Origin: Nocardiopsis sp. TSRI0078
GTDB taxonomy: Bacteria; Actinomycetota; Actinomycetes; Streptosporangiales; Streptosporangiaceae
Direction of reading: 5' to 3'
Length of the DNA: 64,000 bases
NCBI RefSeq assembly: GCF_001905145.1
Contig: NZ_LWLB01000004.1
Coordinates: forward strand, 62,001-126,000
Made by a program: the position numbers and the translations under genes. The notes beneath the pieces are model-generated. The model searched no databases and was not told where the DNA came from. It saw nothing but the letters and a program-made list of their open reading frames with translations. Below, piece after piece: positions 57,175-64,000 of the stretch (position 1 is its first letter; each line of letters opens with the position of its first letter).

Positions 57175-58380
57175 TCAGGGGAAGGCCTCCGCCAACTCGT
57201 CCTCCAGAGCTCCGATGTATCCATCCGCTCCGGTCCTCCACTGGTCGGGGTTCTGCACGAGCTCACCGTCGATCAACAGCGAGTCGTCGATGTCCTCCTT
57301 GGAGAAGGGAACACTCTCATCCTCGGCCAGCCACCGAGCAGCCTGTACCAGGACAAGATCATGCATATGTGCACGTGGAGACGAATGCAGGACGATCTCG
57401 TGTGGTGCTTCCTCGAAGTCCTGGAGGGGTTCATCCGCGTAGTCACCCACCCCGGGGGCACTACGCCAGGGCTCGGGCAAAAACGGTTTCACCCCGTTGG
57501 CCTCACTCCCGTAGACGAACAGGAATCCGCCGCTCAGCCCTTCGTTGAGCATCCGCGCGATCGGATCATCCGGTCCTCCGGGAACCGTGTGCTCGTGAAC
57601 CGCATGGACCCTAGGCGCAGATGCGTCCTGCCAGGACTCCTCCCAGAAGGGGTCTCCCGTATTGCCGTCGAGCATCGCGGCGTGAGAAGAACCGTCCTCC
57701 ACACACGCATAAGCCACCAACAACTGGATCCCTGCGGACGCGAGATCAACGTCGTCCACGCTCCCCGAGGAGCACGTCCCGGCCAGGTCGCGTTCCCAGA
57801 CCACATCGCTGTCGGCGAGGCTTCGGGCGACCAGCACGCCTTCTGACTCGGCTGTCACCCACACCTCGCGCATCAGGTGCGTCTCTCCGGGCACCGTTTC
57901 GCCCCAGCCGGTGGAGGATTCGATAACCCTGCCGTTGCTCACGTCCAGCAGCATGGTTCGGTTCCGGGGCAGGGGGCCAAGGTCGGCTCCGTGCCTCAAC
58001 AGGACGTTCTTTCCGTTCACCCCAACGGATACGTCGTGTACGGGACCAGACGTCTCCAGATGCCACGCCTCGGCCACGGGGTCCACATCGAACGAGGCCA
58101 CTCCATCCTCGAACAGCGCCAGCACGCCGGAAGCAGTGGGCACCAATCCGCTGACGGGACCTCGGGAGTCGTCCTCCAAGAACTCCTCCACAGCGGCCAC
58201 CTCGTCCATGGTGAACGGCCCGCGCGCATCATCGGCGATTTCTTTGTCGGTCACCGTAGCGTCCGAAGTGGTGCACCCTGCCACCAAGAGCACCACAGCA
58301 GCCGCAACAGTGACCATGCGCATTTTGTGTCCCGTCCAGCCCTGACCAGAACCCGGAGATTCCTTGGATCCCATACTCAT
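57175..58380 (-). CDS. lipoprotein of unknown function, probably beta-propeller, 401 aa
   Basis: A cytoplasmic head of ~20 residues precedes the signal MRMVTVAAAVVLLVAG and lipobox cysteine (VAGC). The exported part is acidic and built of beta-rich repeats such as GVLALFEDGVASFDVDPVAE, NGKNVLLRHGADLG and LVARSLADSDVVWERDLAG, which look like blades of a PQQ-type propeller. There are no catalytic residues to name. ATG 58380 lies 2 nt before the stop of the upstream gene, so the two are translationally linked. Codon use is less GC-biased than in most of the window. Confidence 0.78.
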   Translation of the reverse strand: MSMGSKESPGSGQGWTGHKMRMVTVAAAVVLLVAGCTTSDATVTDKEIADDARGPFTMDEVAAVEEFLEDDSRGPVSGLVPTASGVLALFEDGVASFDVDPVAEAWHLETSGPVHDVSVGVNGKNVLLRHGADLGPLPRNRTMLLDVSNGRVIESSTGWGETVPGETHLMREVWVTAESEGVLVARSLADSDVVWERDLAGTCSSGSVDDVDLASAGIQLLVAYACVEDGSSHAAMLDGNTGDPFWEESWQDASAPRVHAVHEHTVPGGPDDPIARMLNEGLSGGFLFVYGSEANGVKPFLPEPWRSAPGVGDYADEPLQDFEEAPHEIVLHSSPRAHMHDLVLVQAARWLAEDESVPFSKEDIDDSLLIDGELVQNPDQWRTGADGYIGALEDELAEAFP

Positions 58381-58382
58381 CC

Positions 58383-60817
58383 TCAGTCCTCCAGTCGGTT
58401 CTCGTAGAGATCCGGGCTGTAGCGCTCCATAAAGTTTCGGACGTAGGCGTCCACACGTCCATCGTTGCCGGAAGCGGTGTCCGCGATGACTTCTTCCACA
58501 AAGGACATGTAACCGCTGGCCCCGGTACCCCAATCCGCTGTCGTTGCGGGAAGCCTCATAGTGCCGTCGGGCTCCTCGATGAGGAGCCCTTCCTCTTCCA
58601 GAGCCTCCATATCAATCATGTCCATACCGACCATGACGTCGAGCAACTGGAGGTTCGCATGGTCACGAATCTCAGCGTCATTCGTCATGAACCGCTGGTC
58701 GAGGTCATCGATGTACTCGAAGTCAACGTTCTCTTCGACCAGGTCCCCGACATAGTCCTTCAAGGGCTGCTCGAGGATCTTAAGAATCACTTCCGTGCCG
58801 ATACCCACGGGAGTGGCCTTGTCTCCGCCCAGGCCGACAGCGACTGCCGTGAAGACATTGTATCCCGCCTGCCATTGGTTGTTGGCGGACTTCCGCGCCT
58901 CCTCGACAGTCTGCTCCCGGTCGACGTACTCCTGGATAAGCGCATCGTCGAGGGTGGTCCGCAGAGCTGCGGCAGCCTGGCCACCAACGTTGTCACCCAC
59001 GTCCGGGTGGGACAGGAACGCCTCGATGATCCTACGTTCCTGAGATTCGATGGAAGCTATGATGTTCGGTGACAGATCTTCGTTGGCAACAAGGAGTTGG
59101 AGAAAGTCCTGTTGCATATCCTGCGGAATCAACAAGGCTTTATCGCCGTTCTCGTGGAACAGATGGAGATCTCCACGCTGACCGCCCACCTCCCTGTATC
59201 CACTCTCATCAGTATCGATGGAGAAATCATCCAGATAAGACAAGTAGGTTGAACTCAGGCCTTCGGCAAGTTTAGGATTAACCTCGGTAACAGCGAGTGG
59301 ATAGTCCCCACCCCCCTTTTCTCCGGTATCCCGGAAAGGATTGTTACCTTCACCGTCCTCCGCAGTGAGAATTTCGATAAGTGCGTGGGCCGCGTTCCCG
59401 GCTTGCTCTTGCTCCTCAGAAGTTCCGTTTGCCCTGTACTCTGCGATCCAGTCGGTGATACCGCTGATCGCGGCACCATCGCCCTCCCAGTCATGGGCGT
59501 AGAAGGTTTCCAGGATCTTTTCCGGGGTGAGGTCCCCGTGGCTCTCGTGGTGCTGGTAGGTGTTCCCCTCGAAGTCCTCACCCGTAAGGATGATGTTGTT
59601 GGCCTCGTTGTTGCGGCTAGCGATCTCGATGACTTTCTGGAATTGCTCGTCACCAGGCTCGCCCGGGGCGAAGTAGGGGACCTCCAAGGTGGAGGCGACG
59701 GTGCCCATGAGCGCGGTCGAGAACTCCGTCCCGCCTCGAACCCCGGGGCCGGCGCTGTCGAGGAACGTACTCAGCGTCGTGAAGGGTTTGCCCCAGTCGC
59801 TGTGGGCACTCATGAAGCCGGGAAGTTCCGAGTCGTGGTTGAGGCTGTTGACATCGGGGAAGTCGGGGACGTCCAGAACGTCTCGCACGTCCTGCGGCAA
59901 CTGGCCGACTCCGCCACCGATGTCCTCGTCGGAGAGGATGAGCATCGAGTTGGCGAGGTGTCGGTTGATGTCCTCCCGGAGCGAGTCGCTGACGTGCTCG
60001 CTGCTGTTCACCTGCTCCATGAACTGGAGGAAACCCGGGTTGTCGCCATCGATCTCACCGAGGTCGCCGAAGAGGGTCTCCAGGAACTCGACCTCTCCGC
60101 CCAGCAGCTTCTCGCCGTTCCGCTGAGCCAGCAGCCCACGCGACACCACGGCGGAGATCAGCGCGAGGTACTCGGGGTTGTTCTCCAACGCGTCGATACT
60201 GACCTCGTTGCCGTTGAGGACCGCTTCGCCGATATGGGTGGCGATGACCTCGGCCTGGCCCTCGTCGACGTGGTAGTACTCGAAGTCCCCCGTCGTGTAG
60301 AACCCGATGTTCTCGTTGACCCCGAAGTGCCCCCATCTGCGAGGGCCCGGATGTTCTCCGGGGTGGGGCCCTCCTTCAGCATCTCCTGGGACTCGTCGCA
60401 CCTGGTCTCCAGGTCCTGCCACGCCTCCTCGGCCTGGAGGTTGTGCCTGTCGATGATGAAGTTCACGACGGCGAGGTTCTCCGGGTCGCTCGAGTTCGCA
60501 AGCGCCGTGGAGAGCTTCTCCTTGATCTCCTCGATCTTGTCCTCGTACCACTTGACGTCGGTACTGATCTTGTCGAGGACGCCGTAGGCATGGACGCAGG
60601 CCAGCATCGAACTGCTCCAGGCGAACTGGTTCTCGTTCGCGGCGCTTCTGAGGCTTTCGCCGATCAGATCGGAGAACTCGAAACCCACGTGGGTGGTGAT
60701 CGTGTTGTAATCGCCGGAACGGCCACTGATCAGAGAGTGGAGATCAGCGAAGGTTTCTCTGGCGGAGGCGACAGCACCACGGTCGATGTCACATTCGGTG
60801 TAGCTGAGCGCAGACAA
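58383..60817 (-). pseudogene. large ESX-linked-type protein, interrupted by a one-base frameshift
   Basis: The 5' part starts at ATG 60817 (MSALSYTECDIDRGAVASAR) and runs in frame for 161 codons to PENIRALAD. The remaining ~650 residues continue in another frame from HFGVNENIGFYTTGDFEYYH to the stop at 58383. A C5 tract (60330-60334, G5 on the coding strand) needs one more base to restore one 811-residue frame. The protein is acidic, has no membrane segments and ends MERYSPDLYENRLED. Large proteins of this appearance (possibly DUF6571, from memory) sit beside small ESX-like proteins in actinomycetes. Loss of one base in a homopolymer could be a sequencing error, a phase switch or a true mutation. 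Confidence 0.75.
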
Positions 60818-60854
60818 AATCGGGCTCCCGGGGAACGCTGCAGGGGAAGGGGAG

Positions 60855-61175
60855 TCAGTAGAACTGGGCTCCGTTGATGGGGATGTTGTACTCTTCCGAC
60901 GACTCCAGGTCCGTCACAGCGGCCTCGTAGGATCCTGCCTGGATGTTCTCCGCGAGAGTCCTCGCGTGATCGCGGACATCGAACATGTGATGCTCGTGAT
61001 CCGTCCCGAAGGTGTTCCAACCGGTCACACCGGGAGCGCCGCTGGCCGCGCTTTTCGCGGCCTGGACCGCTTCCTCGAAGTCGGTCGGCAGATCCCGGAG
61101 CCGTGCTGCTGCTTCAGCCGACGCCGTTCCGCCCGCGTAGGCGTCGTCAACGTTCACACCTGTGCTGTCCGACAT
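60855..61175 (-). CDS. small helical protein resembling ESX/WXG-type secreted proteins, 106 aa
   Basis: The protein begins MSDSTGVNVDDAYAGG, is acidic and mostly helical, and has GVTGWNTFGTD in the middle, a position where ESX proteins carry the W-x-G turn. It is first in a three-gene minus-strand unit with the large protein and the lipoprotein. No core type VII secretion genes (eccC, eccB and so on) are in the window. The family assignment is tentative. ATG 61175 is preferred to GTG 61187. Confidence 0.6.
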   Translation of the reverse strand: MSDSTGVNVDDAYAGGTASAEAAARLRDLPTDFEEAVQAAKSAASGAPGVTGWNTFGTDHEHHMFDVRDHARTLAENIQAGSYEAAVTDLESSEEYNIPINGAQFY

Positions 61176-61397
61176 GGCGTCACCCACTTCCTTCCTCTGA
61201 CCTGCCGATACGTTCTGGGGAACCGAAAGTATCTGCGGTGTTCACCCGATTACCGAAACTTACGATATCGAGGCGTGAGGACACGCATGATGGGTGGTCC
61301 CCTGCCAGCTGGGACGACGTTCCAGGCGTGGCCGGAAACGGCCACGGCACGGGAGAGGGCGGGCCGCTGCCTACGCGGGCCGCTCCCGCGAGCCGCT

Positions 61398-61949
61398 TCA
61401 CCCGGCGGCGCGTGGGGCGGGGACCTGCGACCGCCCCGGAACCTCCCCTGGCCGGCCCGAAGCCTCCACCTCTCCGGTGGCCGCCGGGGACGCGCCCCCG
61501 CGCGGGTCCACCACCGCCCAGACGGTGATCGGGTGCCCCGGCACCCCGAACCAGCCCCACCCCGCGGCCAGGCGGTCGACCAGGCGCAACCCGAAGCCGG
61601 CGCCCACCTCCGGGACGGTGGGCACCGCGCCCGGGAGGACGCCGTCGTCGGTCACGGCGATCCAGAACATGCCCTTGTGGCGCTCCATCTCCATGCGGAC
61701 TCGACCACAGGGGCCACCGGAGGCCGTGTGGCGCAGGGCGTTCGTGTGCAGCTCGGACGCCACCGCGATGAGGGGATAGGCCCGGTCGTAACCGAGCCTG
61801 GTGCCGTGCCAGCACCACAGCCGGGCGGAGGCCACCTGCTGCGGCAGCGACCCCCAGCTCACCATGCGGACGCCCGGAACCCCGGACGGAATCCTTTTGG
61901 GGAGTTCCGCACGCCACCGCCCCCGGCCCACGCCGCCACCGTCCCACAT
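61398..61949 (-). CDS. ATP-binding regulatory protein, anti-sigma/SpoIIAB-like HATPase
   Basis: This ~183-residue protein has a GHKL ATPase domain: N-box VASELHTNALRHT, G1 box VTDDGVLPGAVP and G2 region GAGFGLRLVDRLAAGWGW. Such single-domain proteins are very common in actinomycetes beside XRE-DUF5753 and DUF397 genes. They are thought to act as anti-sigma-like switches. It lacks the kinase phospho-acceptor domain. ATG 61949 (MWDGGGV) is chosen; the true start might be later at MVSWGSL. It is divergent from the XRE gene. Confidence 0.8.
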   Translation of the reverse strand: MWDGGGVGRGRWRAELPKRIPSGVPGVRMVSWGSLPQQVASARLWCWHGTRLGYDRAYPLIAVASELHTNALRHTASGGPCGRVRMEMERHKGMFWIAVTDDGVLPGAVPTVPEVGAGFGLRLVDRLAAGWGWFGVPGHPITVWAVVDPRGGASPAATGEVEASGRPGEVPGRSQVPAPRAAG

Positions 61950-62025
61950 CGCTTCCACACCCCTTGACCCGCGCTTCTCCGTCGCCGACCAGCTTGGCCG
62001 CAGGCCGCCCCCTTGGCCTCCTCCA

Positions 62026-62081
62026 ATGGAGTTTCCGCGAAAGCCCATTCACACCGATGGAGTTCCTGCGAAACTCCATCG
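62026..62081. promoter_or_regulatory. repeat operator in the divergent XRE promoter region
   Basis: Two direct copies of ATGGAGTTyCyGCGAAA (62026-62042 and 62057-62073) are 31 bp apart, close to three helical turns. The second copy is part of an inverted repeat CGATGGAGTT-N7-AACTCCATCG (62055-62081). This organisation suits binding by the XRE regulator encoded just downstream. Confidence 0.65.
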
Positions 62082-62139
62082 TGTGAAAGAAAAGAACGGT
62101 AGTACCTTTTTGTCCATTTCTGGTGTGCGAATATCAGGC

Positions 62140-62946
62140 ATGGCGAAGGTGAGCACCGACATCAAGGAGCGCTGGGGCCGCGTCCTCCAGCAGCGGCGCG
62201 AGGCCCGCGGGATGACCCAGGAGACGCTGGGCCGCGCCCTCGGGGTGAAGGGCACGGCGGTGTCCAACCTGGAGCGCGGCCGGACCACCCCGGCGCCGGA
62301 CGTGCTGGCGTCCCTGGACAGGGCCCTGGAGACCGGCGACGAGCTGGCCCAGCTGTGGGAGGACCTCGTCAAGGAGGGCAAGATCCCGTGGCTGGGCCAG
62401 ATGGAGGAGCTGGAGAAGAAGGCGGCCTCCATCCTGGAGTTCCACCCGTTCCTGGTGCCCTCGCTGCTCCAGACGGCGGACTACGCCACCGCGGTCATGC
62501 GCGCCGTCACCCCGTGGGAACCGCAGGCGAGGACCGAGGCCAGCGTGCGCGAGCGCATCGCGCGCGGCGAGCGCTTCCAGAGCGCGGACACCCCGGTGAT
62601 GATGGTGGTTCTCGGCCGCGCGGTCCTGACCGAGCCGATCGACCACGGGCCCATCATGCGCGCACAGCTGGAGCACGTCCACGCTCTCGCGGCGCGTGAG
62701 CGGATAACCTTGCAGATCACGGAAGAACCACTACATCCCGGACTGGTCGGACCGTTCACGGTGCTCGACCCTCCTCCGGAACGGGAGCTCGTCTACGCGG
62801 AGTCGGCCCACAAGGGCCAGTTCATCCACGACCCCGACGCCGTGGGAGAGTTCAAGCTGAGGTTCCACCGCCTGCAGGCAGCGGCGATGCCACCGGGCCG
62901 GTCGCTGCGGCTGGTCGAAGAGACGATTGAGGGATTTGCGCCATGA
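62140..62946 (+). CDS. XRE-family regulator with DUF5753 domain
   Basis: This 268-residue protein has an N-terminal HTH (residues ~10-65, LQQRREARGMTQETLGRALG then VKGTAVSNLERGRT) and a DUF5753 domain with FHPFLVPSLLQTADYATAVM and the late LVYAESAHKGQFIHDP. It belongs to the same group as Streptomyces BldB-partner regulators in WhiJ-like loci. Its stop overlaps the DUF397 gene by 4 nt. ATG 62140 is the only start that fits the HTH domain. Confidence 0.92.
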   Translation: MAKVSTDIKERWGRVLQQRREARGMTQETLGRALGVKGTAVSNLERGRTTPAPDVLASLDRALETGDELAQLWEDLVKEGKIPWLGQMEELEKKAASILEFHPFLVPSLLQTADYATAVMRAVTPWEPQARTEASVRERIARGERFQSADTPVMMVVLGRAVLTEPIDHGPIMRAQLEHVHALAARERITLQITEEPLHPGLVGPFTVLDPPPERELVYAESAHKGQFIHDPDAVGEFKLRFHRLQAAAMPPGRSLRLVEETIEGFAP

Positions 62947-63125
62947 GTGACGCCCAGTGGCACAAGAGCAGCTACAGCGGGGGCTCGCACCAGAACTGCG
63001 TGGAGGTCGCCGAGGGCCCCGAGCACACCCTGGTCCGCGACACCCGGCACCGCGACCACGGCCACCTCGCCTTCGGAGGCCCCGCCTGGTCCGACTTCCT
63101 GTCCTCCGTCAAGAGCGACGGCTGA
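62943..63125 (+). CDS. DUF397 protein, 60 aa
   Basis: This small protein has WHKSSYSGGSHQNCVEVAEG and the end FGGPAWSDFLSSVKS, the complete DUF397 domain. DUF397 proteins act with XRE-DUF5753 regulators in a toxin-antitoxin-like or developmental switch. The ATGA overlap with the XRE gene couples translation. Confidence 0.93.
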   Translation: MSDAQWHKSSYSGGSHQNCVEVAEGPEHTLVRDTRHRDHGHLAFGGPAWSDFLSSVKSDG

Positions 63126-63139
63126 CCTCACCGGCCGTG

Positions 63140-63178
63140 CCCCTGTTCCCCGTGACGGGAGCAGGGGTATTTTTGTTT
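63140..63178 (+). terminator. rho-independent terminator of the XRE-DUF397 operon
   Basis: Stem CCCCTGTTCCC/GGGAGCAGGGG (63140-63150, 63157-63167, one G-U pair) is followed by a T-rich run TATTTTTGTTTT. A true U-tract is rare in this GC-rich genome. Confidence 0.88.
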
Positions 63179-63413
63179 TCTATGCCCGGATAGAGGCTTT
63201 TGTGTTTTAAGCGGAAAAGATTCTCCCGAGCCGCACCACCTGGGAGAACGCACCTATGCAGAATTTTTTCCGCATTACTTCGCGGTAGCAGCGCCACCCA
63301 CACCCGCAATGCCTTACGCTTTTTGCCAAAACCACGAATGACCCCGCGACGGTTGAACGCCGTCCGGGGTCGTGGCCAGCAACTCACACCTTCTAACCAA
63401 AGGACTTGCCAGC
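63179..63413 (+). promoter_or_regulatory. AT-rich leader with stable hairpin before the next gene
   Basis: This is a markedly AT-rich stretch (for example TTTTGTGTTTTAAGCGGAAA) with likely promoter content. It is followed by a hairpin at 63340-63371 (GACCCCG...CGGGGTC outer arms, GACGG/CCGTC inner arms, one bulge). The hairpin ends 42 nt before the ATG at 63414, so it could be a leader structure. Confidence 0.45.
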
Positions 63414-63944
63414 ATGCGCCAGTTTAGCGCTGCCCTCCTCAGCCGTGCCCTCGGCCCGCTGAGCGCCTTCTTCTCCTCCCCCCGCGGACGCCACTCCACC
63501 GTGGCCGGTCGCCGCCGCCGCTCCACGCGCGTGCGCCGCTACGCTCCCCCGCCGCTTCCCGCGCTCCCCGCGCCCGCACCGCGCCTGGCGCCCCCGCGAG
63601 AGGTCGTCCCGGCCGAGGACGTCGCCCTGGTCCGGCCCTACTACAGCGCCCACGAGCGCCTCCGCGAAGCCGGCACCCGGATCCCCGGACCCCGCGGGTC
63701 CACCCCGGAGGCCGCACCGGACGAGGTCGCGCGCGAGTTCGCCCGGGTCCAGGAGCGCGCCGCCGCCATCCTCCGGCGGTGGACCGCCGACCCTGACGGT
63801 GACCTGCTCTCCGGTCCCGCGCCCCGGTTCGGGGTGGTCAGGTCCCCAGGACCCACCGCGAACGGCGAGTGGGACGAGCTGGCCGCCCTGACCCGCACCT
63901 GGCTCGGCCGGCGGCAGGGCCGGGGCCAGGGGGTCCCCGCATGA
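63414..63944 (+). CDS. hypothetical protein, 176 aa
   Basis: The protein begins MRQFSAALLSRALGPLSAF. A hydrophobic first 20 residues is followed by an Arg-rich (RRRRSTRVRRYAP) then Pro-rich stretch. The second half contains VRPYYSAHERLREAGTRI and EWDELAALTRTWLGRR. I do not recognise the family, though Arg/Pro-rich proteins of this style occur beside XRE/DUF397 loci in Nocardiopsis-like genomes. ATG follows AAGGAC. It overlaps the next gene by 4 nt. Confidence 0.7.
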   Translation: MRQFSAALLSRALGPLSAFFSSPRGRHSTVAGRRRRSTRVRRYAPPPLPALPAPAPRLAPPREVVPAEDVALVRPYYSAHERLREAGTRIPGPRGSTPEAAPDEVAREFARVQERAAAILRRWTADPDGDLLSGPAPRFGVVRSPGPTANGEWDELAALTRTWLGRRQGRGQGVPA

Positions 63945-64000
63945 GCGGCCCCGTGCGCTGGGAGCACCGCGTCTACTCCGGGAGCCTCCGCGAACTCGCC
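63941..64000 (+). CDS. start of an unidentified gene (cut by window edge)
   Basis: The first 20 codons read MSGPVRWEHRVYSGSLRELA. The ATG lies in the stop of the preceding gene (ATGA). Too little is visible to name it; an ATP-binding switch protein would fit the position, but this is a guess. Confidence 0.55.
   Translation, partial: MSGPVRWEHRVYSGSLRELA

Noticed and set aside
56937..57266. Possible minus-strand gene downstream of the lipoprotein
   Set aside because: It is protein-like over part of its length but has no convincing start or ribosome site and overlaps the lipoprotein end in another frame; noted only as a possible relic.

Overview
The window is high-GC DNA (roughly 70-74% G+C by eye, with strong third-position G/C in most genes) from the chromosome of a filamentous actinomycete. 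The best match is a Nocardiopsis-like member of the Streptosporangiales. The pointers are a guaB3-guaB-shbA-groEL-groES order, a CIRCE operator before groES, an XRE-DUF5753/DUF397/ATP-binding module, many GTG and TTG starts, and frequent 4-nt start/stop overlaps. No tRNA, rRNA, CRISPR array or intact insertion sequence was seen. The assignment rests on gene content, not on a search.

Region by region. 1-4.1 kb: the front part of an ABC-F ATPase, a split transketolase pair behind a MerR-type promoter, and ispE. 4.3-9.1 kb: a membrane Ser/Thr kinase, guaA and galE. 9.2-13.8 kb: a NarL-type two-component system followed by an ABC exporter with two permeases, which looks like a lantibiotic or bacitracin detoxification module. 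13.9-18.4 kb: a secreted ExeM/NucH-type nuclease, then a divergent EamA exporter/LysR pair. 18.5-22.7 kb: the Pnkp-Hen1 RNA repair cassette. 22.7-24.3 kb: two unknown proteins. 24.3-31.6 kb: a TAXI-type TRAP transporter (fused permease, DUF1850 protein, lipoprotein receptor), a second divergent TAXI receptor, and a TctD/TctE-like two-component system. 31.7-36.9 kb: glpD, an unknown hydrolase-like protein, an SDR, and a scar where an MFS gene and a SpoIIAA-like gene have both lost their 5' ends. 36.9-44.4 kb: a lytic transglycosylase and the conserved guaB3, guaB, shbA, groEL, groES block. 44.6-50.0 kb: a SAM methyltransferase, a 705-residue coiled-coil protein, a quinone-oxidoreductase-like enzyme and a DUF6098-like protein.

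50.3-54.8 kb holds the most unusual block. A NrtR-like Nudix regulator is transcribed away from three genes: a small membrane-anchored sensor-like protein, a 612-residue membrane protein, and a nucleoside-phosphorylase-domain protein. The last two share an identical 22-residue Asn/Gly-rich motif, at the C-terminus of one and the N-terminus of the other. This resembles the amyloid signalling motif pairing known from NLR and effector gene pairs. A perfectly symmetrical divergent promoter lies between the regulator and the trio.

54.9-61.2 kb: a secreted pectate-lyase-like protein behind LacI-type operators, then a lower-GC island with a lipoprotein, a large protein broken by a one-base frameshift, and a small helical ESX/WXG-like protein. 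61.4-64.0 kb: the ATP-binding/XRE/DUF397 regulatory trio and two further genes, the last cut off by the window edge.
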